Assembly: GCF_014633365.1 (NCBI RefSeq)
Contig: NC_068350.1
Coordinates: 5,410,501-5,474,500, forward strand
From: Diospyros lotus
Taxonomy: Eukaryota > Streptophyta > Magnoliopsida > Ericales > Ebenaceae
DNA: 64,000 nt
Direction: 5' to 3'
Part shown: positions 52,935 to 63,647 of the stretch, in pieces
Layout of the letters: every line of letters starts with the position of its first letter
Position numbering within the stretch: the first letter of the stretch is position 1
Position numbers and translations under genes: made by a program
The notes under the pieces: model-generated
The model's input: only the letters and a program-made list of their open reading frames with translations
Database searches by the model: none
Told to the model about the DNA's origin: nothing

Positions 52935-55016
52935 ATGGCTGGCTCCCGAATCGAGCGACCATCCATTTACATTGCAGAAGGACAGGGAGGACCGGGGGAA
53001 GACAGAGAGATGGACATGGAGGAGTTCAGAGAGCTGAAAGAGGCAGTCGAAAACGTGGAGTTGGTGGATGGTCACGCCCACAATCTGGTGGCGGTGGACT
53101 CAAACTTCCCTTTCCTCCGATGCTTCTCCGAAGCTACCGGCGATGCCTTGTCTGACGCCCCTCACACCCTCAGCTTCAAGGTACTTCTTCTTCTTCTTCT
53201 TATCCTTCTTCTTCTACAACAGCAACTACAAGAGCAACAATAACAACAACTAGATCATTCTTCAGTCTCGTATTTCTCAAATGCGTCAAGAAACTTATTT
53301 AAATCCTCGACAAACTCAATTCACGCCACAGAGAAGAAAAAGAGAGAAGAAGAAAGAAGCGAACTGTTGTTAAGTGGAAGATATTGTAGTTCCATAAAGA
53401 CACCAGCAATTGAATATATTTGGAGACGTTGTGACTAAACCAATTTAATGAATTATTAAATGTAAATACAAAAGATTTTGAAAAAACTAACCTAAAATTG
53501 ATATTGGCAGTTGGCATCAAGAGGTTGAAAAGACGTGAAACTTTCTTTAGGACGGGTCTAAAGGGATGAAAGAACTTATTATGATGTAGTGGTAGTTGAA
53601 ACCCATTTAAATTTGTATTATAAATTTTCCATTTTACCTATTGATGTTAATCCTGACAAAAATCTACTGGTCGAGGAAAAGGTTAATTTTGGATTAAGTG
53701 TTGTTTGAAAGAACTTCAAAATTGAGTCACTAAATAGTTTCATGAGTTGCCTTTTAATATTAGTTTAGATGAGATAATGGATATTATATTAATGTTTCAA
53801 TAAAAAAAGTTATTTTATTTTCCTATTTCTGCATATAGTCATTCAAAAACTGAAGCCATTATAAGTTACAATAAAATGAATATAATCTTTTCTAATGTTC
53901 GACAATGGCATCCTGTATGATGCATTCAAAAAAGTTGTAATGGCTTTTAGGTTGCTCAATAATTGCAGGATCTTAAAAATTCACATCGTTTATTGGGTAA
54001 GGGAGAAGGAAGATCTTCGTTTTCATATTCTAACTCCCTGTGAAGCTGTTGGATGCTTGATTTCTTTTCCTCAGGAAAATTTCAGTACCGGTTCCCATTA
54101 CTTACAATAGTTGGCCTTGGTTTTGACTTCTGCACTCCAAGCAATCAGATGGAGCCTTACTGAACTTGCGTTTGTATATTTGCGCAAGTATCTCAAACCA
54201 TGTATTAAGAAATTTTTAAAATAAGAGTCAAGGGCCATTCTAAACACACTGCTGGGCTATTCTAAACAATCCAATCTCGTTTGAATTGTTTTATTTTTTT
54301 GAAATGGCATACTTTGAATTTTCTTGGATATGGCAAACACTATATTTGTGAAAGCGGTTTTGGTGTGATTTTTTTAAATTCTGAAAATGCGACCAGTGTC
54401 CTTGACCCAGATAGCTAGGCTAACATATGTTGTAACTGGTAGCAATTCTTACAGATGATTTGTGTTTCAAAGACACTTTTAATGTCATTTATATTACTAA
54501 ATTTTACATGCTTGGTGGGATCATTTGTTGCTACTTGTTGCAAGCTTTATTCTGGTGTTCAACCACTTGTCCAAGCTTTAAAAGGTCAGTCATCTTTTGA
54601 GGCTTATCTAAAAAGCCAAGTATCACATCTGTGAGCTTTGCTTACTGGTATAAATGTATTTGGTCCCAAACCCATTGTGAAGATGCCATGATATATTGCC
54701 TGCTAGACTCATATGAAATTTTATGGGTGGTTCTGTCATTCTGACCTTGATGTACATTTTCCAGAGAAGTGTAAGGGATATTGCTGAACTTTATGGAACT
54801 AAGCCGTCCTTGCAAGAAATTGAAGGATATCGTAAATGCTATGGTTTGCAACATATTAGCTCAATTTGTTTCAAGTCTGCAAGAATTGCTGCCGTCCTCA
54901 TTGATGATGGTATCAAGTTTGACAAAATGCACGAGATCGCGTGGCATAAGAATGTTGCCCCAGTTGTTGGCAGGGTACTGAGAATTGAGCATCTAGCTGA
55001 GAAAATTCTTGATGAG
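52935..55016 (+). CDS. NodGS/FluG-like protein, first two exons (partial gene)
   Basis: Exon 1 (52935-53180) and exon 2 (54765-55016) join in phase 0 across a 1,584-base intron (donor GTACTT, acceptor TTCCAG). Together they encode 166 residues of the N-terminal amidohydrolase-like half of plant nodulin/glutamine-synthetase fusion proteins. The words are FRELKEAVENVELVDGHAHN (with the H-x-H metal-binding pair), FSEATGDALSDAPHTLSFK, then RSVRDIAELYG and ISSICFKSARIAAVLIDDGI, then VGRVLRIEHLAEKILDE. Family members carry a C-terminal glutamine-synthetase-like domain, absent here. Exon 2 ends at a GT donor (55017). From there to the window end only retrotransposon sequence is visible, so the gene either continues right of the window through an intron of at least 9 kb or is cut off. 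An inner ATG near 53010 (MDMEEF) fits the usual family start better than the ATG at 52935. Confidence 0.87.
53181..54764 (+). other. Intron 1 of the NodGS-like gene
   Basis: Starts with a CTT microsatellite (about 53184-53214) and AAC/CAA repeats to about 53251. No transposon or other exon was recognised inside. Confidence 0.7.
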
Positions 55017-55489
55017 GTTATACACTTTTAATCTTTCTCTTCTGTTTAAATAAATTAAATTTATTAATATGTGCATTAGTTATCAAGCTATTACTATTCT
55101 GATTGCATTTCAGTTGCAAGTTAATTTAGTATAATATTTAGTTATATGCCTGTTGTTCCTTCTTACTTGGTTGTACTAACCCTTGGTAGAACTAAAATTT
55201 TATTATTATAATAGATGCAAATATATTATTTTATGAGGCACCTTTCAGTGGACATGCAGGAAAATTGCAGAGCCAGAAGGAATACAAAAATCTATTGTAT
55301 GTTATAATTGCTTGGAAGCAATGGTTTTGATATTACCTTTTTCATCAGAATATGTTTTAATTAGCATTCTCATCCTGATTGACTGTTGTCTGTATGTTCA
55401 ACCCCTTTAACTTGACTTCTTGTTTTTGCTATGCTTCCACTTTCTATGGTCAAAGTTTAATAGATGAACTTTCTATTTTGAGTTAAATC
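55017..55489. other. Start of intron 2 of the NodGS-like gene
   Basis: About 470 bases of AT-rich sequence after the donor site. No exon 3 and no repeat were recognised before the first LTR at 55490. Confidence 0.5.
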
Positions 55490-56450
55490 TGTGAGAGAAT
55501 AATTTCGAGAGAAAAACTTAAGAGATTAACTTCTCTTAGCTTGTTATTTATAATAGGCATAATGGGCCTAATATACTAGCTTAACCTAGGGCTAATTACA
55601 AGGCCTAATAATTACAAATAAAAAACACATAAAATATGTACAATTATATTAATAATTCTAACACTCCCCCTCAAGCTGAAGCAGAAATATCATATGCATC
55701 AAGCTTGTTACAAACACATTCTACTCGAGGACCCTTTAGAGACTTGGTGAAAACATCTGTAAGTTGATCATTAGTTAACCTCTGTAATAACAACACCTTC
55801 AACCAACTTCTCTCTAATAAAGTGGCAATCAATTTTAATATGTTTGGTCTGTTCATGGAACATTGGATTGGAAGCTGTCACACAAGCAGTTTACTAAGGG
55901 TTGTTTTTAAATTTTTTGCTAATTAAGACATTTAAATTGTAAGGTTCATCTCGACTGCCGCCCTAGGCGCTAGGTGGACCAGTAGGTTGGTTAGAATCAG
56001 GTTGTTACACGGTTAAGGAGAGGGCCCCAGCTATCAGGGGAATATTTCCTCCAACGTCCTTATAAAAGACCCTATTGTGCAATGTAAGGGTATGCTTACA
56101 ATCAAGAAGATTCTCTTCCAGCTATTCTCTCCTCCTTTCTCCCTCTAACACTCTCATCTATCTCTCTCTCTCTTTCTCTAATTCTTGCTGTTCCTTCTTC
56201 CGACAACTCCACATTAAGTGGCGTTTTGAAATCTTTCTTCAGCAATCCCCTCGGAATTGTGGTAAAAGCCGCCACAGTCGCAACAGGGTTGTGACAGAAG
56301 CAATGTGAAAGGCAACCTGATTATCACAAACAAGTTTCATAGGGGACACTTCAAAAAATTTGAGTTCTTGTAGGAGTTGCGTCACAAGACTAGCCTTCCT
56401 GAAATTCGGCCAGCAAAATTGTGATGGCCCTAAGTTCTCTCCTTAGGTCA
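55490..56450 (-). mobile_element. Truncated Ty1/copia (3' LTR and RNase H end), minus strand, split by solo LTR E
   Basis: On the minus strand the 3' LTR begins TGTTAGAATT at 55663 and ends CTCTCACA at 55490 (174 bp). It is preceded by a purine tract GAGGGGGAG. The RNase H end lies upstream of that: LTDVFTKSLKGPRVE near 55760-55715 and NPMFHEQTKHIKIDCHFIREKL near 55870-55805. It continues beyond solo LTR E with LLQELKFFEVSPMKLVCDNQVAFHIA (about 56385-56305). The 5' part of the element is missing. A frameshift is present in the RNase H end. Confidence 0.8.
55871..56301 (+). mobile_element. Solo LTR E (421 bp) nested in the copia RNase H
   Basis: The block 55876-56296 starts TGTCACACAAG and ends GGTTGTGACA. 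It is flanked by GAAGC on both sides (55871-55875 and 56297-56301), a five-base duplication. Removing it restores the reading of the copia RNase H across the junction. It carries TATAAAAG near 56060 and a TC microsatellite near 56159-56177. The size would also fit a TRIM-type LTR. Confidence 0.82.
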
Positions 56451-56751
56451 ACCAACAACCCTATGGGGTTAAGCACAGTAAAAACGGAAGCACGCACAAA
56501 GAAATACGAGAAAGCTCCAAACTTTTTATTTAAATCCGAGAATACAAAGACAATGGCTTGGGTTATGCTCTCTCAACTACCAAAAATGCCCATCTAGCCA
56601 CATATATATAGGCTACAAAAGTACAAGCGGTTATCACACATAACCGTCGCATCAGACTCAATTGGGCTGCATGCATCTCGTGGGAAAACTATCTTTGTGG
56701 GTCACATGGCTCACCAGGCCGCCACCTAGCCTAATGGCTGCGATTGTGCGC
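56451..56751. other. LTR-like spacer between two copia fragments
   Basis: About 300 bases with CACATATATATAGG near 56600 and phrases common in plant LTRs (CACAAAGAAATACGAG...TTTATTTAAATCC). No target duplication was found. It may be a further LTR fragment. Confidence 0.35.
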
Positions 56752-58130
56752 ACGCATGGGCTTCATGGGAATAGATTTTAATGAAGTATTCTCACTGGTG
56801 GTAAGGCATACCTCAATTAGAATCCTTTTAGCCATAACAACACACTTAGATTTAATTCTTGATCAAATGGATGTCACCACAACCTTTCTACATGGAGAGT
56901 TAGAAGAAAATTTTCTTATGGAGCAGCCTAAGGGATTTGAGGTTAGAAGGGAAAGAGAGCAAGTATGTTTGCTTAGGAAGTCCCTCTATGGATTAAAGCA
57001 ATCCCCTAGGTAATGGTATAAGAAATTTAACTCCTTTATGATAGTTCAAGAATTTAAAAGAAGTGCTTTTGATAGCTGTGTTTATTTCAAACATATGCCT
57101 AGTAAGATATCTATATATGTAGATGATATGCTGATTACTAGCCAATCAGCCATAGAAATCCAAAATTTAAAGCTGAGATTGAGATTAGCCTTTGAAATGA
57201 AAGAATTAGGAGAAGCTAGGAAAATATTAGGCATAAAAATAAGGAGAAATAGGCAGCATAGACAGCTTTCTTTATCCCAAAAGGCATACCTTAGGAAGCT
57301 GATTAAGAAGTTTAATATGCTGGATGCAAAGGAGGTTTCAGTCCCCTTTGCACAACACTTTAAACTCTCTGATGAGAAGTCCCCAAGTAGTGAAGCAAAC
57401 ATGAGAGAAATGAGTAAGATTCCTTACTCAAATGCAGTGAGCAGCCTAATGTACAACATGGTCTGTGCAAGGCCGAATTTGGCTCATGCTATGAGTGTAT
57501 CTAGTAGGTTTATGGCCAATCCGGGTAGAGCTCACTGGGATGCTGTGAAATGGACATTAAAATATGTGAAAGGAACATTAGATATGGCTTTGGTTTATGG
57601 TGGAGCAAAGCTAGAAGAAAAACCTTGCATTTTAAGGTTTTTGGATGCTGATTATGCAGCAGTCCTAGATAGGAGAAGATCCTCAACCAGTTATGTTTTC
57701 CAACTATGGAATTCTACCATAAGCTGGAAGACCAACCTGCAGCCATGGTGGCTTTTTCCACTATTGTTGTTATGGAAGCAATCAAGGAAGGTCTTTGGTT
57801 GAAAAGGATTGTGAGTGAACTTCTAAGAAGAAATGTTAAGGTTGAGTTAAGGTGTGATAGCCAAAGTGCAATCCACTTGGCTAAGAACCAATCTCACCAT
57901 TAAAGAACCAAACATATTGATGTTAGATATCATTTCATTAGGGAGATCCTTGAGAAGGAGGAGGTAAACCTAATTAAGGTTGCTAGAGAAAATAATTACA
58001 ACATTGTTTGAAAATTCTTAATGTTTGTTTGCGTTGATGATCAGGTATATATCATGTTGGAACCAAAGGAGAGCAGGCCAACGCTTTGATGGTTGAAGGA
58101 TAGATCTTACTCAAGACAATGGTGGAGATT
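56752..58130 (+). pseudogene. Ty1/copia pol fragment (reverse transcriptase to RNase H), 5'-truncated
   Basis: Starts inside the reverse transcriptase (DFNEVFSLVVRHTSIRILLAI). Then come MDVTTTFLHGELEE, LRKSLYGLKQSPR, a TAA at 57013, and the long frame 57038-57802 with SIYVDDMLITS (catalytic YVDD kept), LGIKIRRNR, FNMLDAKEVSVP and SLMYNMVCARPNLAHAM. The RNase H begins DADYAAVLDRRRSSTSYVF. A frameshift near 57735 moves the RNase H to another frame (ISWK, VMEAIKEGLWLKRI, CDSQSAIHLAKN), with a stop at 57901 before RTKHIDVRYHFIREIL. A purine-rich tract near 58118-58129 leads into its 3' LTR at 58131. Gag, protease and integrase are missing. It lies inside the presumed second intron of the NodGS-like gene. 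Confidence 0.88.
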
Positions 58131-58300
58131 TGTTAGAGTCTTGTCTCGAGTAAGGATGATATTGGCTTTGACAGTGAGGGCGCATCATTAACTCAGAGGG
58201 TATAGATAGGCAGTGGCCAACTTGTAATTAGAATTTAAGTTGGGGGGTAACTCGGTAATGTCCATACTCGGTTATGTAATTGCCTAGGAGTTAACGTCCT

Positions 58301-58533
58301 TGCTGGAAATATGCTCAAATTAAGGAAGTTTTGGTCTTGATCCTAGAATATTCTAGGATTTAAGTTTTATGTAAATATTGTGTAAATATAGTTAGTCAAG
58401 GATGTAGATTAGGATGCTGTCAATATTTTGTTTATTTTCTTCATTTTTTGTTTATAATCCTCCCCTTAAAAGAGGATGCTGTTCTTGCTCATGGTGATCA
58501 ATTAAGACAAATGGTCTTTTATTATTTCTAAGA
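58301..58533 (+). repeat. 5' LTR of the inner copia element
   Basis: 233 bp, starts TGCTGGAAATATGC and ends TTTCTAAGA. It contains an 18-bp palindrome at 58341-58358 centred on GAATATTC. Confidence 0.92.
58341..58358. promoter_or_regulatory. Palindrome matching a heat-shock-element dyad in the 5' LTR
   Basis: TCCTAGAATATTCTAGGA is a perfect 18-bp palindrome containing nGAAnnTTCn. The same palindrome is kept in the 3' LTR (63456-63473). A role in stress response is inference by analogy with heat-activated copia elements that carry such sites in the LTR. Confidence 0.4.
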
Positions 58534-58545
58534 TGGTATCAGAGC
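58534..58545 (+). other. Primer-binding site (initiator Met-tRNA) of the inner copia
   Basis: TGGTATCAGAGC follows the 5' LTR directly, with no spacer bases. Confidence 0.92.
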
Positions 58546-58948
58546 TAGATTAAATCACAACCATCCATTCCGTGTGAGACCCTACTCACGATCGCCTGCG
58601 CCTCTCTATTGGCCGCGGACGCTCGGATCCGGCAACTTTCGTCTCTTCCCAACCGTCGTCGAGCTTGGATCTACTAGTCGCGGCCACCCAAGGTCGTCTT
58701 CTTTGTCGCTTCCTCCATTGTCAACCGCCAGATCGCTTTCTACCTCCTGCGAGTGCAAGTTCACCATTCAAGACGGTGACGCCCACTCCGATTGGGTCGG
58801 CTGTGTTTGCTTTAGCCATCGCCGATTGCTCGCGGCCTCTTTACCTTGACCACCTACTGCTTGCTGACATCTTACATCGGTAACCACCTCCCAAATCTTG
58901 GTAACCCTACCTTTCCTTCTTATTTTACCACTCCCAACGTGAGAAGTT

Positions 58949-61900
58949 ATGTCGGAAGTCACTTCTGAAACCACCCTAAACCCTGTTGTTGCCATCAAAA
59001 CAAAAAATCCAGCGACCCAGCCAAACCATTATAACACCCATTCTGTCCAAATCACCACCATTCGTTTAAATGGTGATAATTTTCTTCACTGGTCTCAATC
59101 TGTCCGGATGTATATCCGCGGGCAAGGAAAAATTAGCTACATTACTGGAGACAGGAAGGAACCTGCAGTGGATGACCCAGCACACTCCGTTTGGGATGCT
59201 GAAAACTCTATGGTCATGACATGACTGGTCAATTCCATGGATGAAGATATCAGTTCCAATTATATGTGTTATCTTATTGCAAAGGAATTGTGGGATAATG
59301 TAAATCAGATGTACTCTGACCTGGGTAACCAATCTCAGGTTTTTGAGTTGACTCTGAAGCTGGGAGAGATTCCGCAAGGAGATGATTCTATTTCTAAGTA
59401 CTTCCATTCATTGAAGAGATTGTGGCAAGATCTTAACCTCTTCAACACTTATGAGTGGAAATCTACTGAAGATTGCAACCACCACAAGAAAATGGTTGAA
59501 GATGGCTATATTTACAAGTTTCTTGCTAGCCTTGATATCGAGTTCGATGAGATGCGAGGGAGGATTATTGGCCGATCTCCCCTCCTCCTATTGGTGAAGT
59601 ATTTGCTGAGGTTAGAAGGGAAGAAAGTCGGATGAGTGTCATGCTCGGCAAAAAAACTACTGGTGAGTCAATTGAAAATTCTGCCTTGTTTACTAATATT
59701 GTTGCCTACAAGGTTGCAAATTACTAGCGTAGGAGCAATGAGCGGCCTCGGGTTTGGTGTGACCATTGCAACAAGCTACGCCATACTCGTTGGACTTGCT
59801 GGAAAATTCATGGCAAACCTACCAATTGGAATAGCAACAAGCAAGGAGACAAGAGTAGTAACCGTGGGGTCCCTACTACGAATGAGGTTGACACAGGTCC
59901 TTTCAACAAAGAGCAGATTGATCAACTCTTGAAGCTGTTACAATTCAGTTCCTCATCTGGTATTCCTAGTGTTTCCTTGGCACACACAGGTAGAAAACCT
60001 AAAGCTCTTTCTTGTCTACATTTCTCTCCATGGGTTATTGAATCCGGAGCCTCCGATCATATGACTAATTCTCCTTATTTATTTAATACCTATTCTCCTT
60101 GCTCTGGCAATGAAAAAATTAGAATTGCCGATTGTAGTTTTTTATCTATTGTAGGAAAAGGACTTATTAAACTAACCGAGAAAATTAATCTCCATTTTGT
60201 TCTTCATGTTCCTAACTTGGCTTGCAATCTTTTGTCTATTAGTAAACTTTGCAAAGATTCTAACTGTCGTGTTACGTTCTTTGAATTCCATTGTGAATTT
60301 TAGGACCATAACTTGGAGACGATGATTGGGCATGCTAGGATGATTGAAGGTCTTTACTACTTTGATGGAATTTCTTTTGGTAATAAAAAAAGCTCAGGGC
60401 TTTAGTAGTACTGGTTCAATTCCTGTTCAAGACACAATTATGCTATGGCATCTTAGACTAGGACATCCTAGTTTTGCCTATATGAAACGTTTATTTTCTG
60501 AATTATTTAAAGGAATGGATTGTTCTTGTTTTCAATGTGAAAGTTGCATCTTGGCAAAAAATCATCGTTCTACATATTTACCAAAACCCTACCAAGCATT
60601 CAAACCTTTTTATATAATTCATAGTGATATTTGGGGTTCATCTAAAATTTCTACTATATCTGGAAAAAAATGGTATGTTACCTTTATAGACTATCATACT
60701 CGTTTGTGTTAGATTTATTTGATGCACAAAAAATCTGAAGTGGAATATTTATTCAAAAACTTTTACACTATGATTGAAAACCAATTTCAAACCAAAATTG
60801 ATATTTTACACTCTGACAATGGCACCGAGTATTTCAATGAGCACCTAGGGGATTTTTTGAAAACCAAAGGTATTCACCATCAATCTACTTGTCGGCATAT
60901 TCCTCAACAAAATGGCATTGCTGAACGTAAAAATAAACATTTACTCGAAGTAACACGTGCCATCATGTTTTTTATGCATGTTCCAAAATGTTTATGGGGT
61001 GGAGCTTGTTTTGACGGCGTCCTATTTGATAAATAGTATGTCTACTAAAGTATTAAAGTACCAAACACCCATTGAGTGCCTAAAAGACATTTTTCCCAAC
61101 ACTAGATTACATTCGGATCTCCCCGTCAAAGTTTTTGGATGTTCTATGTATGTTCATATACCTACTCAATTTCGCTCAAAACTTGATCCTCGGGCCGTCA
61201 AATGTGTTTTCTTGGGTTATACCTCTCATAAAAAAGGCTATAAGTGTTATGATCCTCTCACAAAAAAGATCCACGTGAGTATGGATGTCTCATTTGTTGA
61301 AAACAAACCCTATTTTACCAAAAATTTCCTTCGGGGGAGAAACATGAAGCTGAAGACAATTTTTGGGATGTTTCTGTCCCCCTTCCAAACGCAATATGTC
61401 CTACTCAGGAACCACATGTTTCTGATAATGGTCACTTAGGAGATTCTAGTTTTTTGATGCCAAGTAAAGGGGTTTCTCGGGCAGGGGGAGAATTACTACA
61501 AACTGATCATCATGATCTAAATTCTGAGCTTCAGGTTTATACCAGGAGGAGATTTCATCAAAAGAACAAAGACTTGAATGTCAATTCTGCACAAAACCAG
61601 TCTGAAAACCCAAAAAATGGCACTATAAGTTCAAGAAATCCCACTTCAACTTCTAGTCCACCTCCTTCTACTTTACCTAATAGTTCCCAAATTGATTCTT
61701 TAACTATTTCCAATCATTTACCTACTATTTCTGATCTTAATATTCCTATAGCAATTAAGAAAGGTGTTAGAAGTTGTACTAAATATCCTATTGCTAAATA
61801 TCTCTCCTACCACAGACTATCAAAGAATCATAAGGCTTTCACATTTAGGATTTCACACTTGTTTGTGCCAAGGAATATACAGGAAGCTTTGGATGATCTA

Positions 61901-63408
61901 AATTGGAAATTAGTAGTTATAGAGGAGATGAATGCTTTAAGGAAAAGTGGCACTTGGGGTTAACCTGCCCAAAGACAAAAAAATAGTAGGGTGTAAATGG
62001 GTGTTTACAATAAAATGTAAGGCTGATGGGAGTGTTGATAGGTACAAAGCCAGACTGGTGACTAAAGGCTTTACCCAAACTTGTGGGATTGATTATCAGG
62101 AGACCTTTGCTCCTATTGCAAAAATAAACTCTATCATAGTCCTATTGTCTCTTACAGTAAATTTAGATTGGCCTCTACACCAATTTGATGCCAAAAATGC
62201 GTTTCTTAATGGTGATCTTAAGGAGGAGGTCTTCATGAGTTTGCCACCAGGATTCGAAAACAAACTTGGGAGTGACAAAAGTATGTAGACTAAAGAAATC
62301 CATGTATAGTCTCAAACACTCCCCAAAAGCATGGTTCGAACGCTTTAGAAAGACAGTTACTAGTTATGACTTCTTTCAAAGTTAGGCAGATCACACTATA
62401 TTTTATAAACACTCAAAAGATGGTAAAGTTGAAATTTTGATTGTTTATGTTAAGGACATTATTTTAACTGGTAATAATGAGACAGAGTTAGCAGTCCTTA
62501 AGCAAAAACTTGCAAAGGAGTTCCAAATCAAGGATCTTGGGATCCTAAAATACTTCATTGGAATGGAGTTTGCAAGATCCAAAGAAGACATCTTTGTCAA
62601 TAAGAGAAAATATGTTCTTGATCTTCTTGGAGAAACAAGTTTACTCGGTTGCAGGGTGCTAGAAACTCCCATTGAGCCTAATGTGAAACTATATGTTGCC
62701 AAAGCTGAAGAAGTAAATGACAGGGAACAATATCAGAGACTTGTGGGCAGATTAATCTACTTGTCTCATATGCGACCTGACATTGCTTTTACAGTGAGTA
62801 TGGTGAGTCAATTTATGCACTCACCAGGGCCAGAGCATTTTGAAGCGTTCTACAGAATCCTAAGATATCTGAAAGAGACTCCTGGAAGAGGCTTCTTGTT
62901 CAAGAAACATGGCCACCTACAAGTTGAGATCTACATTGATGCAGATTGGGTATGAAGTGTTAATGATAGGAGATCTACTTCAGGCTACTGTTCTTTTGTT
63001 GGGGGAAATCTAGTCACCTGGCGAAGCAAAAAACAAAATGTGGTGGCTAGAACTAGAAGTAGTGCAGAAGCAGAGTTCAAAGCTGTTGCTCATGGAATTT
63101 GTGAGGGAATGTGGATCAAAATGATACTTGAAGAACTGAAGTTTCCTCGGTCAAAACCTATAAAAGTTTATTGTGACAACAAGATTGCCATCTCCATTGC
63201 TCATAATCCGGTGTTGCATGATCGTATAAAACATATAGAAGTGGACAAACATTTCATCAAGGAGAAGCTCGATGTTGGAATAATATGCATGCCATATCTT
63301 TCAACAACTGAACAAATTGCTGATATTCTAACTAAGGGTCTTCACAAGAAGCAATTTGATAAACTTATTGGCAAGCTAGCTATGGAAGACATCTACAAGC
63401 TAGCTTGA
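58949..63408 (+). pseudogene. Gag-Pol of the inner copia element, disabled
   Basis: Domains are in copia order. Gag spans 58949-59635 (LNGDNFLHWSQSVRMYI, ELWDNVNQMYSD, ISKYFHSLKRLWQDL), with an in-frame TGA at 59222. A zinc-knuckle-like CDHCNK...HTRWTC follows near 59760-59800 in another frame. The protease has WVIESGASDHMT near 60030, where the catalytic Asp position reads Glu. In the integrase, LWHLRLGHPS and CESCILAK give the HHCC finger, and HSDIWG, HSDNGTEY and QNGIAERKN give the catalytic D, D and E. It is broken by stops near 60301, 60711 and 61034 and a frameshift near 61030. The reverse transcriptase runs from KWVFTIKCKADG (61998) through FDAKNAFLNGDL, but the catalytic box reads YVKD (near 62450), not YVDD. 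RNase H spans about 62930-63405 (DADWV, a stop, RRSTSGYCSFVGG, RSSAEAE, YCDNKIAISIAHNPVLHDRIKHIEVDKHF). The element cannot move on its own. Confidence 0.92.
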
Positions 63409-63415
63409 GGGGGAG

Positions 63416-63647
63416 TGCTGGAAATATGCTCAAATTAAGGAAGGTTTGGCCTTGATCCTAGAATATTCTAGGATTTAAGTTTTATGTAAATATTGTGTAA
63501 ATATAGTAAGTTAAGGATGTAGATTAGGATGCTGTCAATATTTAGTTTATTTTTTTTATTTTTTGTTTATAATCCTCCCCTTAAAAAGGATGTTGTTCTT
63601 GCTCATGGCAATCAATTAAGACAAATGGTCTTTTATTATTTCTAAGA
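63416..63647 (+). repeat. 3' LTR of the inner copia element
   Basis: 232 bp, starts TGCTGGAAATATGC and ends TTTCTAAGA, followed by the GTCCT duplication. It is preceded by the polypurine tract GAGGGGGAG. The 18-bp palindrome is conserved at 63456-63473. Confidence 0.92.

Noticed and set aside
53895..54110. Extra exon inside intron 1 of the NodGS-like gene
   Set aside because: Exons 1 and 2 join directly in phase and give continuous family sequence; the frame in between has no counterpart.
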